A DNA stretch of 64,000 bases. Source: an uncultured Acetatifactor sp. (GTDB taxonomy: Bacteria > Bacillota > Clostridia > Lachnospirales > Lachnospiraceae). The stretch lies in assembly GCA_947627535.1 (NCBI GenBank), contig CANQWM010000002.1, positions 1 through 64,000 of the forward strand, read 5' to 3'. The position numbers and the translations under genes are program-made. The notes under the pieces were generated by a model that had not been told where the DNA came from, made no database searches, and was given only the letters and a program-made list of their open reading frames with translations. Below are positions 33,795 through 42,187 of this stretch, piece by piece. Position 1 is the first letter of the stretch. Each line of letters opens with the position of its first letter.

Positions 33795-34787
33795 ATGCCC
33801 AAGAGGATGATTGAAACCAACATAACGGAAGAAGACATGCGGATCGAAGGCTCCCTGCGTCCCCAGACCCTTGACGACTATATCGGTCAGGCGAAGGTCA
33901 AGGAGAATCTGAAGGTCTATATCCAGGCCGCGAAGCAGAGAGGGGACGCTCTCGACCATGTCCTTTTTTACGGGCCGCCCGGACTGGGAAAGACTACTCT
34001 TGCCGGAATAATTGCAAATGAGATGGGCGTACACCTGAAGGTTACCAGCGGGCCCGCCATCGAAAAGCCGGGAGAGATGGCTGCCATTTTAAATGGGCTG
34101 GAGGAGGGCGATCTGTTGTTTGTGGACGAGATCCACCGCCTGAACCGCCAGGTGGAGGAGGTTCTTTACCCCGCCATGGAGGATTACTGCATTGACATTA
34201 TGATCGGAAAGGGATCCACAGCCCGTTCGGTCCGCCTGGAGCTTCCGAAGTTTACGCTGGTGGGCGCAACTACAAGGGCAGGGCTTCTGACAGCTCCCCT
34301 GCGGGATCGTTTCGGCATGATCTACCACATGGAATTTTACACGGTGGAGGAACTTCAGACCATTATCCTTCATTCCGCGAAAATCCTGAATGTGGAAGCG
34401 GAGCCGGGCGGAGCGCTGGAGATGGCGCGCCGCAGCCGTGGCACGCCGAGACTGGCAAACCGGATCCTGAAGCGGGTCCGTGACTTTGCGCAGGTGAAGT
34501 ATGACGGCGTGGTCACGGAGGATGTGGCGAGGACCGCTCTGGATCTGATGGATGTGGACAGGCTTGGTCTGGACCATATCGACAGAAACATGCTGACCAC
34601 CATGATCGAAAAATTCGGCGGGGGCCCGGTGGGGCTTGACACCCTTGCGGCGGCCATCGGAGAAGACGCGGGAACCATAGAGGACGTGTATGAACCTTAT
34701 CTGATCAAAAACGGTTTTCTGAACCGGACGCCCAGGGGAAGAGTGGTGACGGAGCTGGCTTACCGTCATCTTGGCCTGGGGCTTTGA
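33795..34787 (+). CDS. ruvB: Holliday junction helicase motor RuvB
   Basis: 330-residue AAA+ motor. Walker [10 protein letters not shown] (about 61-69), Walker B FVDEIHRL, sensor and arginine-finger regions ([18 protein letters not shown]), and the winged-helix end ([22 protein letters not shown]) are complete. AGAAAGGATC precedes the ATG. Confidence 0.97.
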   Translation: MPKRMIETNITEEDMRIEGSLRPQTLDDYIGQAKVKENLKVYIQAAKQRGDALDHVLFYGPPGLGKTTLAGIIANEMGVHLKVTSGPAIEKPGEMAAILNGLEEGDLLFVDEIHRLNRQVEEVLYPAMEDYCIDIMIGKGSTARSVRLELPKFTLVGATTRAGLLTAPLRDRFGMIYHMEFYTVEELQTIILHSAKILNVEAEPGGALEMARRSRGTPRLANRILKRVRDFAQVKYDGVVTEDVARTALDLMDVDRLGLDHIDRNMLTTMIEKFGGGPVGLDTLAAAIGEDAGTIEDVYEPYLIKNGFLNRTPRGRVVTELAYRHLGLGL

Positions 34788-34860
34788 ACCGTGGAAACCG
34801 TTTCGCCGCAGGAGCCGTCGCACCGGCGGAGGCGGAGTTTCAGGGCTGTGCAGAAAACGC

Positions 34861-34889
34861 TTGCCTGTCCGGGCAATTTGCGCTATACT
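34861..34889 (+). promoter_or_regulatory. zapA promoter
   Basis: TTGCCT (34861-34866), 17-bp spacer, TATACT (34884-34889), 70 bp before zapA. Confidence 0.5.
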
Positions 34890-34958
34890 GTACAGGAAGG
34901 ATCGGGGCGGAAAAAGCGGAACGAGGCCGGGAGGCCTTGATACAAAAGGGGTGCGGAT

Positions 34959-35360
34959 ATGTCTTCCAAAACAGATACAGAAGTGATCATCGGCGGGAAA
35001 GTGTTTACCCTGAGCGGATACGAGAGTGAAGAGTATCTTCAGAAGGTCGCTTCCTATATCAACAACAAGATCAACGAATACACGAAGGTGGAGAGCTTCA
35101 GGCGGCAGCCCATGGATACGCAGGGAGTCCTGCTGCAGCTTAACATTGCGGACGACTATTTCAAGGCGAAAAAACAGATTTCCGTTTTAGAGGAGGAACT
35201 TCAGGCAAAGGATAAAGAGCTCTATGATATCAAGCATGAACTGATTTCCACCCAGATTAAGCTGGAAAGCGCCGGCGAACAGGAAAAGAACCTTCAGCAG
35301 GAGCTGGATGAGAAAGAAAAGAAGATCGTTCGTCTGGAAACGGAACTGAAAAAGAAATAG
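34959..35360 (+). CDS. zapA: Cell division protein ZapA
   Basis: 133 residues. MSSKTDTEVIIGGKVFTLSGYESEEYLQKVASYINNKI is the FtsZ-binding ZapA head; the rest (about 65-133) is a long Glu/Lys coiled coil, longer than in many ZapA proteins (about 85-110). The protein cross-links FtsZ filaments at midcell. Ends before a terminator. Confidence 0.9.
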   Translation: MSSKTDTEVIIGGKVFTLSGYESEEYLQKVASYINNKINEYTKVESFRRQPMDTQGVLLQLNIADDYFKAKKQISVLEEELQAKDKELYDIKHELISTQIKLESAGEQEKNLQQELDEKEKKIVRLETELKKK

Positions 35361-35381
35361 ACCGCTGCATTGACTGGGCTG

Positions 35382-35408
35382 GCTGTCCGCACGTTCGGAC
35401 AGCTTTTC
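35382..35408 (+). terminator. zapA terminator
   Basis: GCTGTCCG (35382-35389) pairs with CGGACAGC (35396-35403), followed by TTTTCT. Confidence 0.85.
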
Positions 35409-35439
35409 TATTCATAAAGATTTTAAAAACGGAATGTCT

Positions 35440-37710
35440 ATGGAAAAACATAAAAAGGTGGAACTTCTCGCGCCGGCCGGGAGTCCGTCGGCCTTTTACG
35501 GGGCGGTTGCCGCGGGGGCAGACGCGGTGTATCTGGGCGGCAAAAGATTCGGCGCCAGGGCATACGCCGAAAACTTCACAGAAGATACGCTTGCGGCGTG
35601 CATCCGGTATGGACGTCTGTTTGATGTAAAGGTTTATCTGACGGTAAACACACTGTTCAAAGAGCAGGAGCTGAACGAACTGCGGGAATTTCTATCGCCC
35701 CTTTGCGAGGCGGGGCTTTCCGGAGTGATCGTTCAGGATATGGGAGCGCTTGAACGGATCCGGCGTGATTTTCCCAGCCTCAAGCTGCATGCCAGCACAC
35801 AGATGACCCTGTGCGCGGACTGGGGCGCGGAGCTGTTAAAAGAAATGGGAGTCAGCCGCATCGTGCCTGCCAGGGAGCTTGGCCTTACGGAAATCAAGGA
35901 GCTGAAACGCCGGTCGGAGCTTGAGGTAGAAACCTTTGTCCACGGTGCGATGTGTTACTGTTATTCCGGTCAATGCCTGTTCAGCAGCATGCTGGGCGGA
36001 CGGAGCGGGAACCGCGGAAGATGCGCGCAGCCCTGCAGGCTTCCCTATCGGGTGAAGGGCGGAGAAAAGGGGCGGCTGTGCTACCCTCTGAGCCTGAAAG
36101 ATATGTGTACTGTCCGGCATATTCCGGCGTTCGTGGAAGCCGGAATTGACTCCTTCAAGATCGAGGGAAGGATGAAGAAACCGGAATATACCGCCGGCGT
36201 CACGGCGGTCTACCGGAAATACATTGACCAATATTACAGCCTGCGTGAGAGCCTTGGGCCCGAAGAGGCGTCCAAAGCCTTTCTGGTATCCAAAGAGGAT
36301 GAGAATATCCTGGCGTCCCTCTATGTGAGAAGCAGTCTTCAGGATGGGTATTATTTCAGGCGGAACGGCCGCGGGATGGTGACGTACGACAGTCCCGCCT
36401 ACAGCGGCGCAGACCAACGGCTGCTGGAGGAAATCCGGAAGGCGTATCTGGAAGAACGGCCCAGGCTGCAGGTGGAGATGGAGGCGGAATTTCTGACCGG
36501 CGCGCCTGCAAGGATCACGCTGCAAAGAGGAAGGACCGCTGTGCAGGTCTTCGGGGAACCGGTACAGTGCGCGCAGAGCAGGCCGATGACGGAAGAAGTC
36601 CTGCGAAACCAGCTGGACAGGCTTGGAGAAAGTCCCTTTGCGGCTTCTAAAATACAGATTCGGGTAAGCGATGACGCCTTTTATCCCCTGAAGGAAATCA
36701 ACCGCCTGCGCAGGCAGGCGGTGCAGGCCCTGGAAGAGTCGCTGGGCGGTTCCCGAAACGATGAAAGCGGGGCTGAGGCCCGGCGGACGGATGCTCCGGA
36801 AAGAAGGGCCGGACAGCCGCTGTGGAACCGGCGGACGGGATGGGCGGTTTCCGTGCGCACACTGGAGCAGCTGAAGGCTTTGGCGGGGAGCCTGAGTGGA
36901 AGGACCGGCGGGGAGACCTTCCGGCTGAGACGGCTGTATGTGGACGGAGACCTTCTGCTTGGGGAAGAGGAAAAATGTCGGGATTATTTTGAAAAGCTGA
37001 CAGGATCTGTCCCGGCCGAAGACCGGGAGGAGAAACCGTTACTTCTTGCGGCACTTCCCTATGTGGCAAGGCTGTCAGACAAAGATTATCTGGAACGTCT
37101 CTGGGCGCTTGCACGGCGTGGGACAGCGGACGGTTTCCTTGTCCGTTCGCTGGACGGACTCGGCTTTCTGCGCGCAAGGGAGCGGGAGAGCGGAACCTGC
37201 GTCTGCCTGCGGGCCGATGCGGGGGTATACGCCTGGAACAGCGAAGCCGCGAAGACGCTTGCCGCCATGACAGACGGCCTCTGCCTGCCTTACGAGCTGA
37301 ACGCCGCGCAGCAGGCACAGCTTCTGGGACAAACGGCGGAACCGGACGGGGCAGTCGTATGGGAAAAGGTGGTTTACGGCAGGATCCCCCTGATGGTCAC
37401 TGCAAACTGCGTACAGAAGACCATGGACCGCTGCGTTGGAGACGGGGAAGGAATCCTGATGCTGGAGGACCGGCTCCATGCGGAGTTCCCTGTACTGCGA
37501 AGCTGCGGGCATTGCTACAATGTCCTGTACAACAGTGTACCGCTTTCTCTGATCGGAGACACGGGCCGGTTTCGGGAGAAGGCGGATCTGAGACTGGATT
37601 TTACGCTGGAGACGGGGGAGGAACTTGCAAAGGTCCTGCATTCCTGCTTAAGGGACGTCCGGCTTACAGGGCCCCATACCACGGGGCATGAAAAACGCGG
37701 AGTGGAATAG
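35440..37710 (+). CDS. U32 family protein with DUF3656-type extension
   Basis: 756 residues. The U32 core begins VELLAPAGSPSAFYGAVAAG; the signature ETFVHGAMCYCYSGQCLFSS is complete and RGRCAQPCR adds further Cys, together suited to an iron-sulfur cluster. U32 members long called peptidases include the RNA hydroxylases RlhA (23S rRNA) and TrhP (tRNA); the long form with a DUF3656-like middle and second TIM-like region (about 470-740) is closest to RlhA-type proteins, so RNA hydroxylation is the better guess. ATG 35434 is an alternative start. 13 nt before the SEDS-PBP gene. Confidence 0.85.
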   Translation: MEKHKKVELLAPAGSPSAFYGAVAAGADAVYLGGKRFGARAYAENFTEDTLAACIRYGRLFDVKVYLTVNTLFKEQELNELREFLSPLCEAGLSGVIVQDMGALERIRRDFPSLKLHASTQMTLCADWGAELLKEMGVSRIVPARELGLTEIKELKRRSELEVETFVHGAMCYCYSGQCLFSSMLGGRSGNRGRCAQPCRLPYRVKGGEKGRLCYPLSLKDMCTVRHIPAFVEAGIDSFKIEGRMKKPEYTAGVTAVYRKYIDQYYSLRESLGPEEASKAFLVSKEDENILASLYVRSSLQDGYYFRRNGRGMVTYDSPAYSGADQRLLEEIRKAYLEERPRLQVEMEAEFLTGAPARITLQRGRTAVQVFGEPVQCAQSRPMTEEVLRNQLDRLGESPFAASKIQIRVSDDAFYPLKEINRLRRQAVQALEESLGGSRNDESGAEARRTDAPERRAGQPLWNRRTGWAVSVRTLEQLKALAGSLSGRTGGETFRLRRLYVDGDLLLGEEEKCRDYFEKLTGSVPAEDREEKPLLLAALPYVARLSDKDYLERLWALARRGTADGFLVRSLDGLGFLRARERESGTCVCLRADAGVYAWNSEAAKTLAAMTDGLCLPYELNAAQQAQLLGQTAEPDGAVVWEKVVYGRIPLMVTANCVQKTMDRCVGDGEGILMLEDRLHAEFPVLRSCGHCYNVLYNSVPLSLIGDTGRFREKADLRLDFTLETGEELAKVLHSCLRDVRLTGPHTTGHEKRGVE

Positions 37711-37723
37711 AAAAGGAGAGCCG

Positions 37724-40483
37724 ATGCAGCAATATATCACGGAGTTATCCAAATATGTGATTGCCGGCGCAATGGTAGTATACACCGTCGGGATCCTGAT
37801 CGGAATCTGGCTGGACGATCAAAAGCAGCGTGCTTTGTATGTATGGCAGTGTCTGCTGATGTTCCTGATCCAGGCGGTATGTTTTGCCGATCTTGCGCTT
37901 GCCGGAAAAAGGAAGGAGTATGTGGTCTTTTATGTGTTCGTACAGATCCTTCTTCTGACGGTTACGGTGCTGGTGCCCCTGATCTACGAGGGCATGAACC
38001 GGATGCTGTTAAGCGGAATGGCCATGATGCTGGGCATTGGGCTCTGCATGATCTCCAGGCTCAGCTTCAACAGAGCGGTCAGGCAGTATATCATTGCCCT
38101 GATCGCATTGATGATCGCTCTTGTCATCCCTTATCTGTTTTCCAAGGCCCATTTTTTAAAGAAACTGAAGTGGGTCTACGGAGGAATCGGGCTTGGTATG
38201 CTGACCCTGGTATTGATCCTGGGAAAGATCACCTACGGTTCCAAGCTGTCGTTTACCTTTTCCTTTGAAATTGCGCAGGTGACGTTCCAGCCGTCGGAAT
38301 TTGTGAAGATCCTGTTCCTTTTTTTCCTGGCCGGGATTCTGTGGGATAACGTATCCCCTCTAAGGCTGGCGGTCAGCGCCCTGCTTGCGGGGCTTCATGT
38401 GGTGATTCTGGTGCTGTCCAGGGATCTGGGAAGCGCCCTGATCTTTTTTGTGGCCTATGTGTTCCTGGCATTTATCGCCACGGGGAATTATCTCTGTCTG
38501 CTGGCGGGCGCGCTCGGCGGGTGCGCTGCGTCCTTTTCGGCCTATCGGCTGTTCGCCCATGTCAGAACAAGGGTGCTGGCGTGGCGGGATCCCTGGTCTT
38601 ATATTGACGCGCAGGGCTATGCGATCACCCAGTCTCTGTTCGCCATCGGCAGCGGAAGCTGGTTCGGGATGGGGCTGATGCAGGGGACGCCGGACGACAT
38701 TCCCTATGTGATGGAGGATTTTATGTTTTCCTCAGTCTGCGAGGAGCTTGGCGTCCTGTTCGGGATCTGCGTCATCCTTGTGGCGGTTGCCATGTTCCTT
38801 GCCATGATGCGGGTTGCGGTCCGGATCGGAGACAGGTTTTATCAGATGATCGTCTATGGGGTGGGGATCATGTATCTTTTCCAGATATTCCTCACCGTGG
38901 GAGGCGGGGTAAAGTTTATTCCTCTGACAGGTGTGACCCTGCCCTTCCTCAGTTACGGGGGCAGCTCCGTCATGGTGTCAATGATCCTGTTCTTTATTGT
39001 TCAGGGTATTTACATCCGAATGAAGCAGGAGGAAGGCAGGCACGCTGCAAAAAGGAAGGCGGCGGATCTGCCGGTGGTTACCAGAATCCGGAAACCGATC
39101 CCTGTAAGCGGCTGTCTTTTTGTGGCGCTGTTTACGGCGATGACGGTCTATCTGGCATATTTTACCGCCACCAGCGAACAGGAGATGATTAATAACAGTT
39201 ACAATTCCCGGCAGGAGATTCTGCTCTCCAGAAACTACAGGGGAACCATCTATTCCGAAGACGGAAGGGCGCTTGCCGAGACGGTGGTGGACGCAGACCA
39301 GAACGAGACCAGGGTGTACCCTTACGGGAACCTTTTTTCCCATGTTGTGGGGTATTCTACCCAGGGAAGGATGGGGCTGGAGGCGCTTGCAAATTATTAC
39401 CTGATCAACACGGATATCTCCCTGGGCAGCAAGGCGGCGAACGATGCGGCGGGGGTAAAGAATCCCGGCGACAATGTATATACCTCCCTGAATGTGGAAC
39501 TGCAGGAGCTTGCAGACGATCTGCTCGGGATGTATCAGGGGGCTGTGGTGGTGACGGAGGTTAAGACGGGCAGGGTCCTTGCCATGGTGTCCCACCCGGA
39601 CTTTGATCCCAATGAGATTGCGGATATCTGGGATTCCCTGCTGGAGGACAAAGACAGTTCTGTTCTGGTGAACCGGGCGCTTCAGGGGCTGTATCCGCCC
39701 GGCTCCACCTTTAAGATCGTTACCGCTCTGGAATATATCCGGGAGAACCCGGATACTTACGACCGGTACTCCTTTACCTGTCCGGGATATTATACCCATG
39801 GGGACAGCCGGATCAGCTGTTATCACGGCATGAGCCACGGGAAGGTTGACTTTACCGCGTCTTTTGCCAAATCCTGCAACGCTTCCTTTGCCAATATCGG
39901 CATGAGCCTGGACCGTGAACAGCTGCGGGAGACATTGGACGATCTTTTGTTTGACAGGGAGCTTCCCCTGGAGCTGAGATATGCGGAGAGCAGGGTACAT
40001 GTCACGGAGGATATCTCCGACAGTGAGATGATGCAGACCTCCATCGGCCAGGGAAAGACGCAGATTACGCCCATGCACCTGAATATGATCACCTGCGCTG
40101 TCGCAAACGACGGCGTACTCATGACGCCGCGCTTCATCGACCGGGTGGAAAGCGCCGAGGGGGATGTGGTAAAAAGCTTTAAACCGGAAAAATACGGAAA
40201 ATTGATGACAAAAGAGGAGGCTGAGATCCTACGGAAGATGATGGAAGCCGTTGTCACGGAGGGCACGGCATCGAAGCTGGATGGACGTTCCTATACCGCG
40301 GCAGGAAAGACAGGATCCGCGGAGTACAATAATGTAAAGGGCGACAGCCATGCCTGGTTTACCGGCTTCGCGCCTGCGGAGGACCCTGAAATCTGCATTA
40401 CCATCGTCATAGAAGGCGCGGGAAGCGGGGGCGATTATGCCGTTCCCCTGGCGAGACGGCTGTTTGACTGCTATTTTGAATGA
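37724..40483 (+). CDS. SEDS glycosyltransferase fused to class B penicillin-binding protein
   Basis: 919 residues from ATG 37724 (AAAAGGAGAG before it). Residues 1 to about 420 are a FtsW/RodA/SpoVE membrane polymerase with the conserved LAWRDPWSYIDAQGYAITQS loop and the EDFMFSSVCEELG motif holding the catalytic-type Asp. After a short basic linker and one more helix (about 450-470) comes a transpeptidase with S661TFK, S717CN and K862TG, all active-site boxes intact. SEDS proteins polymerise lipid II and normally act with a separate class B PBP; here both are one chain. The PBP pedestal is short (about 100 residues). Likely role: a peptidoglycan synthase for elongation, division or sporulation. 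Confidence 0.93.
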   Translation: MQQYITELSKYVIAGAMVVYTVGILIGIWLDDQKQRALYVWQCLLMFLIQAVCFADLALAGKRKEYVVFYVFVQILLLTVTVLVPLIYEGMNRMLLSGMAMMLGIGLCMISRLSFNRAVRQYIIALIALMIALVIPYLFSKAHFLKKLKWVYGGIGLGMLTLVLILGKITYGSKLSFTFSFEIAQVTFQPSEFVKILFLFFLAGILWDNVSPLRLAVSALLAGLHVVILVLSRDLGSALIFFVAYVFLAFIATGNYLCLLAGALGGCAASFSAYRLFAHVRTRVLAWRDPWSYIDAQGYAITQSLFAIGSGSWFGMGLMQGTPDDIPYVMEDFMFSSVCEELGVLFGICVILVAVAMFLAMMRVAVRIGDRFYQMIVYGVGIMYLFQIFLTVGGGVKFIPLTGVTLPFLSYGGSSVMVSMILFFIVQGIYIRMKQEEGRHAAKRKAADLPVVTRIRKPIPVSGCLFVALFTAMTVYLAYFTATSEQEMINNSYNSRQEILLSRNYRGTIYSEDGRALAETVVDADQNETRVYPYGNLFSHVVGYSTQGRMGLEALANYYLINTDISLGSKAANDAAGVKNPGDNVYTSLNVELQELADDLLGMYQGAVVVTEVKTGRVLAMVSHPDFDPNEIADIWDSLLEDKDSSVLVNRALQGLYPPGSTFKIVTALEYIRENPDTYDRYSFTCPGYYTHGDSRISCYHGMSHGKVDFTASFAKSCNASFANIGMSLDREQLRETLDDLLFDRELPLELRYAESRVHVTEDISDSEMMQTSIGQGKTQITPMHLNMITCAVANDGVLMTPRFIDRVESAEGDVVKSFKPEKYGKLMTKEEAEILRKMMEAVVTEGTASKLDGRSYTAAGKTGSAEYNNVKGDSHAWFTGFAPAEDPEICITIVIEGAGSGGDYAVPLARRLFDCYFE

Positions 40484-40486
40484 AAA

Positions 40487-40525
40487 CCGGAAAGCTGGCC
40501 AAGGAGGAATTTGACCCTGTGATGA
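40487..40525 (+). repeat. 39-bp inverted copy of part of the HD-GYP gene
   Basis: 37 of 39 bases match the reverse complement of 41013-41051, which lies inside the HD-GYP gene on the minus strand. Read on the plus strand it encodes GKLAKEEFDPVM against GKLTKEEFDLVM in the intact gene. It begins 4 bases after the SEDS-PBP stop. Confidence 0.75.
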
Positions 40526-40554
40526 GAGGATCAGCAATCCTGATGGCCGGGCAG

Positions 40555-41607
40555 TCACATCATTTTTGTAATAGAAAGCTCGGGATGCTCGGCGAGATCC
40601 AGAATCTCCTGATTTTTATTTTTCAGGATGGGCCGCGAAAAGCGGTTTTGATGCAGGATGAAAACGTCCCATACCGAATCGTCGTTCAGTTTTATCGTGG
40701 AACCTACCTGCGCCTCGGCGATCCGCTTTATAAGGGGCACTAACAGGACGGCGTCGTATTTGGAGATATCCCGCTCCAGTATTTCGATGATCTGCAGAGG
40801 GGTGAAGGCGTCTCTGTGGGGTCTGGGCGACGCCATGGCCGTATAGGTGTCCGCAATCGCCATGTACCGCGACAGGATACCGATCTGTTCGCCCTTCAGA
40901 AATCTGGGATATCCGCTGCCGTCCATGCGCTCATGGTGATTTAAGACCGTATCCAGAATATTGCTGGAGATCCCGGTATTGCGCAGCATGTTCCATCCGA
41001 TCATGGGATGGGTCATCACAAGGTCAAATTCCTCCTTGGTCAGCTTTCCGGGCTTCCACAGCAGGTGATAAGGCAGCTGCAGCTTGCCGATGTCATAATA
41101 GAAACCGGACAGGATCAGCTCCAGCTTCCCGTTTTGGTCCATGTCCGACCACTCCGCGATAAAGCCTGCGATCAGGGCGGAGTTCAGGCAGTGGTTAAAG
41201 GTCAGTTCGTCCTCGTTTGGCATCAGATTATAAAGAAAGTCCAGAAGCTTCAGACCGTTGGGGTAGGTGGCGCGCATTTCGTTATAGATGTTCAGAAGCT
41301 CCTGGTTCGGGGCCGGGCAGCCGCCTGACGTGAAGGTAAGAATAACTTTTTTATAGGCGGCGAGACACTGGGCGTGTTTCTGTTCAAATAATTTAAAATC
41401 CTCAGAGAACCGCAGCTTTTCATAATGGGTGGTGGCAAAATCCGCATCCTCCATAATGGTGGCGAGCATGATGGAATAATGCTTCATGGTGGCGATATGC
41501 TGGGCGGTCAGCACTGTCCCGGCGGGGATCAGTACCTTATCCTGCCAGATAATATCGTCGCCCAGCGTCATGCCGGGTGTCAGTTCCATTCTTGCAACGG
41601 CTTTCAC
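40555..41607 (-). CDS. HD-GYP domain protein with altered HD motif
   Basis: 350 residues from GTG (GGGAGGAACC upstream). An N-terminal region (about 1-130) precedes an HD-GYP domain with NHCLNSALIAGF, YYDIGK, HPMIGWNMLRN, NHHERMDGSGYP and ADTYTAM blocks. HD-GYP enzymes hydrolyse cyclic di-GMP or related dinucleotides. The metal-binding HD pair reads YD (codon TAT for CAT), so one iron ligand is lost while GYP is intact; activity may be reduced or turned to binding. Divergent from the gene at 41858 with overlapping -35 elements. No signal-receiver domain is seen. Confidence 0.88.
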   Translation of the reverse strand: MKAVARMELTPGMTLGDDIIWQDKVLIPAGTVLTAQHIATMKHYSIMLATIMEDADFATTHYEKLRFSEDFKLFEQKHAQCLAAYKKVILTFTSGGCPAPNQELLNIYNEMRATYPNGLKLLDFLYNLMPNEDELTFNHCLNSALIAGFIAEWSDMDQNGKLELILSGFYYDIGKLQLPYHLLWKPGKLTKEEFDLVMTHPMIGWNMLRNTGISSNILDTVLNHHERMDGSGYPRFLKGEQIGILSRYMAIADTYTAMASPRPHRDAFTPLQIIEILERDISKYDAVLLVPLIKRIAEAQVGSTIKLNDDSVWDVFILHQNRFSRPILKNKNQEILDLAEHPELSITKMM

Positions 41608-41672
41608 AGCGTTGGTTCCTCCCGAGTTTTTTATGGTAATCCGTTTTTTCTATAAAAGCATTACATAAAAAC

Positions 41673-41700
41673 AGTATAAAAGTTTTTTCAAAATTGTCAA
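41673..41700 (-). promoter_or_regulatory. HD-GYP gene promoter
   Basis: On the minus strand TTGACA (41700-41695), 16-bp spacer, TATACT (41678-41673). Its -35 overlaps that of the divergent promoter at 41694-41722. Confidence 0.65.
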
Positions 41701-41722
41701 CTGTGGTTTTATATGGTACAAT
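41694..41722 (+). promoter_or_regulatory. Promoter of the operon beginning at 41858
   Basis: TTGTCA (41694-41699), 17-bp spacer, TACAAT (41717-41722). Confidence 0.65.
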
Positions 41723-41857
41723 AATTCCGGTATCGGTTCAGCCATACGCCGGATTTCAGAAAAAATCGTGCCTGCACGAACTTTCTTAAGCTTTTGGCTG
41801 TGGGTTGAACTGGTACGATTTCCGACACACGGGATGCGATTGGGGCAGGAGGTCATT

Positions 41858-42187
41858 ATGGCGGTCGCGCTCACTTATCATCCGGACCTGTATCTGGGGG
41901 ACAGCATCAACAGAAGGAAACTGGATAAAATAAAGAAAAAGCTGGAAAAAAAGCCTTTATTTTCCGGCGTGTTTCTGATTGCGGTATCGCGCAACGCCTC
42001 GGACCAGCTTGATATCTTTGACGCAAGACAGCTTGTTCAGCGTTATTATCAAAGCCATCCCCTTTATATCGTTGGGATCGCGAAAAGCCATGATGAGGCT
42101 GTGGAGCTGGTGGAACGGCTGGTGCGGGAATGTCTGGAAAAAAGAGGCGACTGCGCGCTGAAGGAGTATTTGTTATGTCAGGCATAA
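41858..42187 (+). CDS. Conserved-looking hypothetical protein before DUF2953
   Basis: 109 residues from ATG 41858 (CAGGAGGTC before it). MAVALTYHPDLYLGDSINRRKLDKIKKKLEKK opens the protein; the middle FSGVFLIAVSRNASDQLDIFDARQL and the end LVERLVRECLEKRGD look like a small alpha/beta domain. No family name comes to mind. It overlaps the DUF2953 gene by 13 nt and heads an operon ending in gerW, so a spore-envelope link is possible but unproven. Confidence 0.65.
   Translation: MAVALTYHPDLYLGDSINRRKLDKIKKKLEKKPLFSGVFLIAVSRNASDQLDIFDARQLVQRYYQSHPLYIVGIAKSHDEAVELVERLVRECLEKRGDCALKEYLLCQA

Noticed and set aside
40480-40743. 87-residue plus-strand frame after the SEDS-PBP gene
   Set aside because: It starts in the inverted HD-GYP micro-duplication and then runs antisense to the HD-GYP gene; not a gene.
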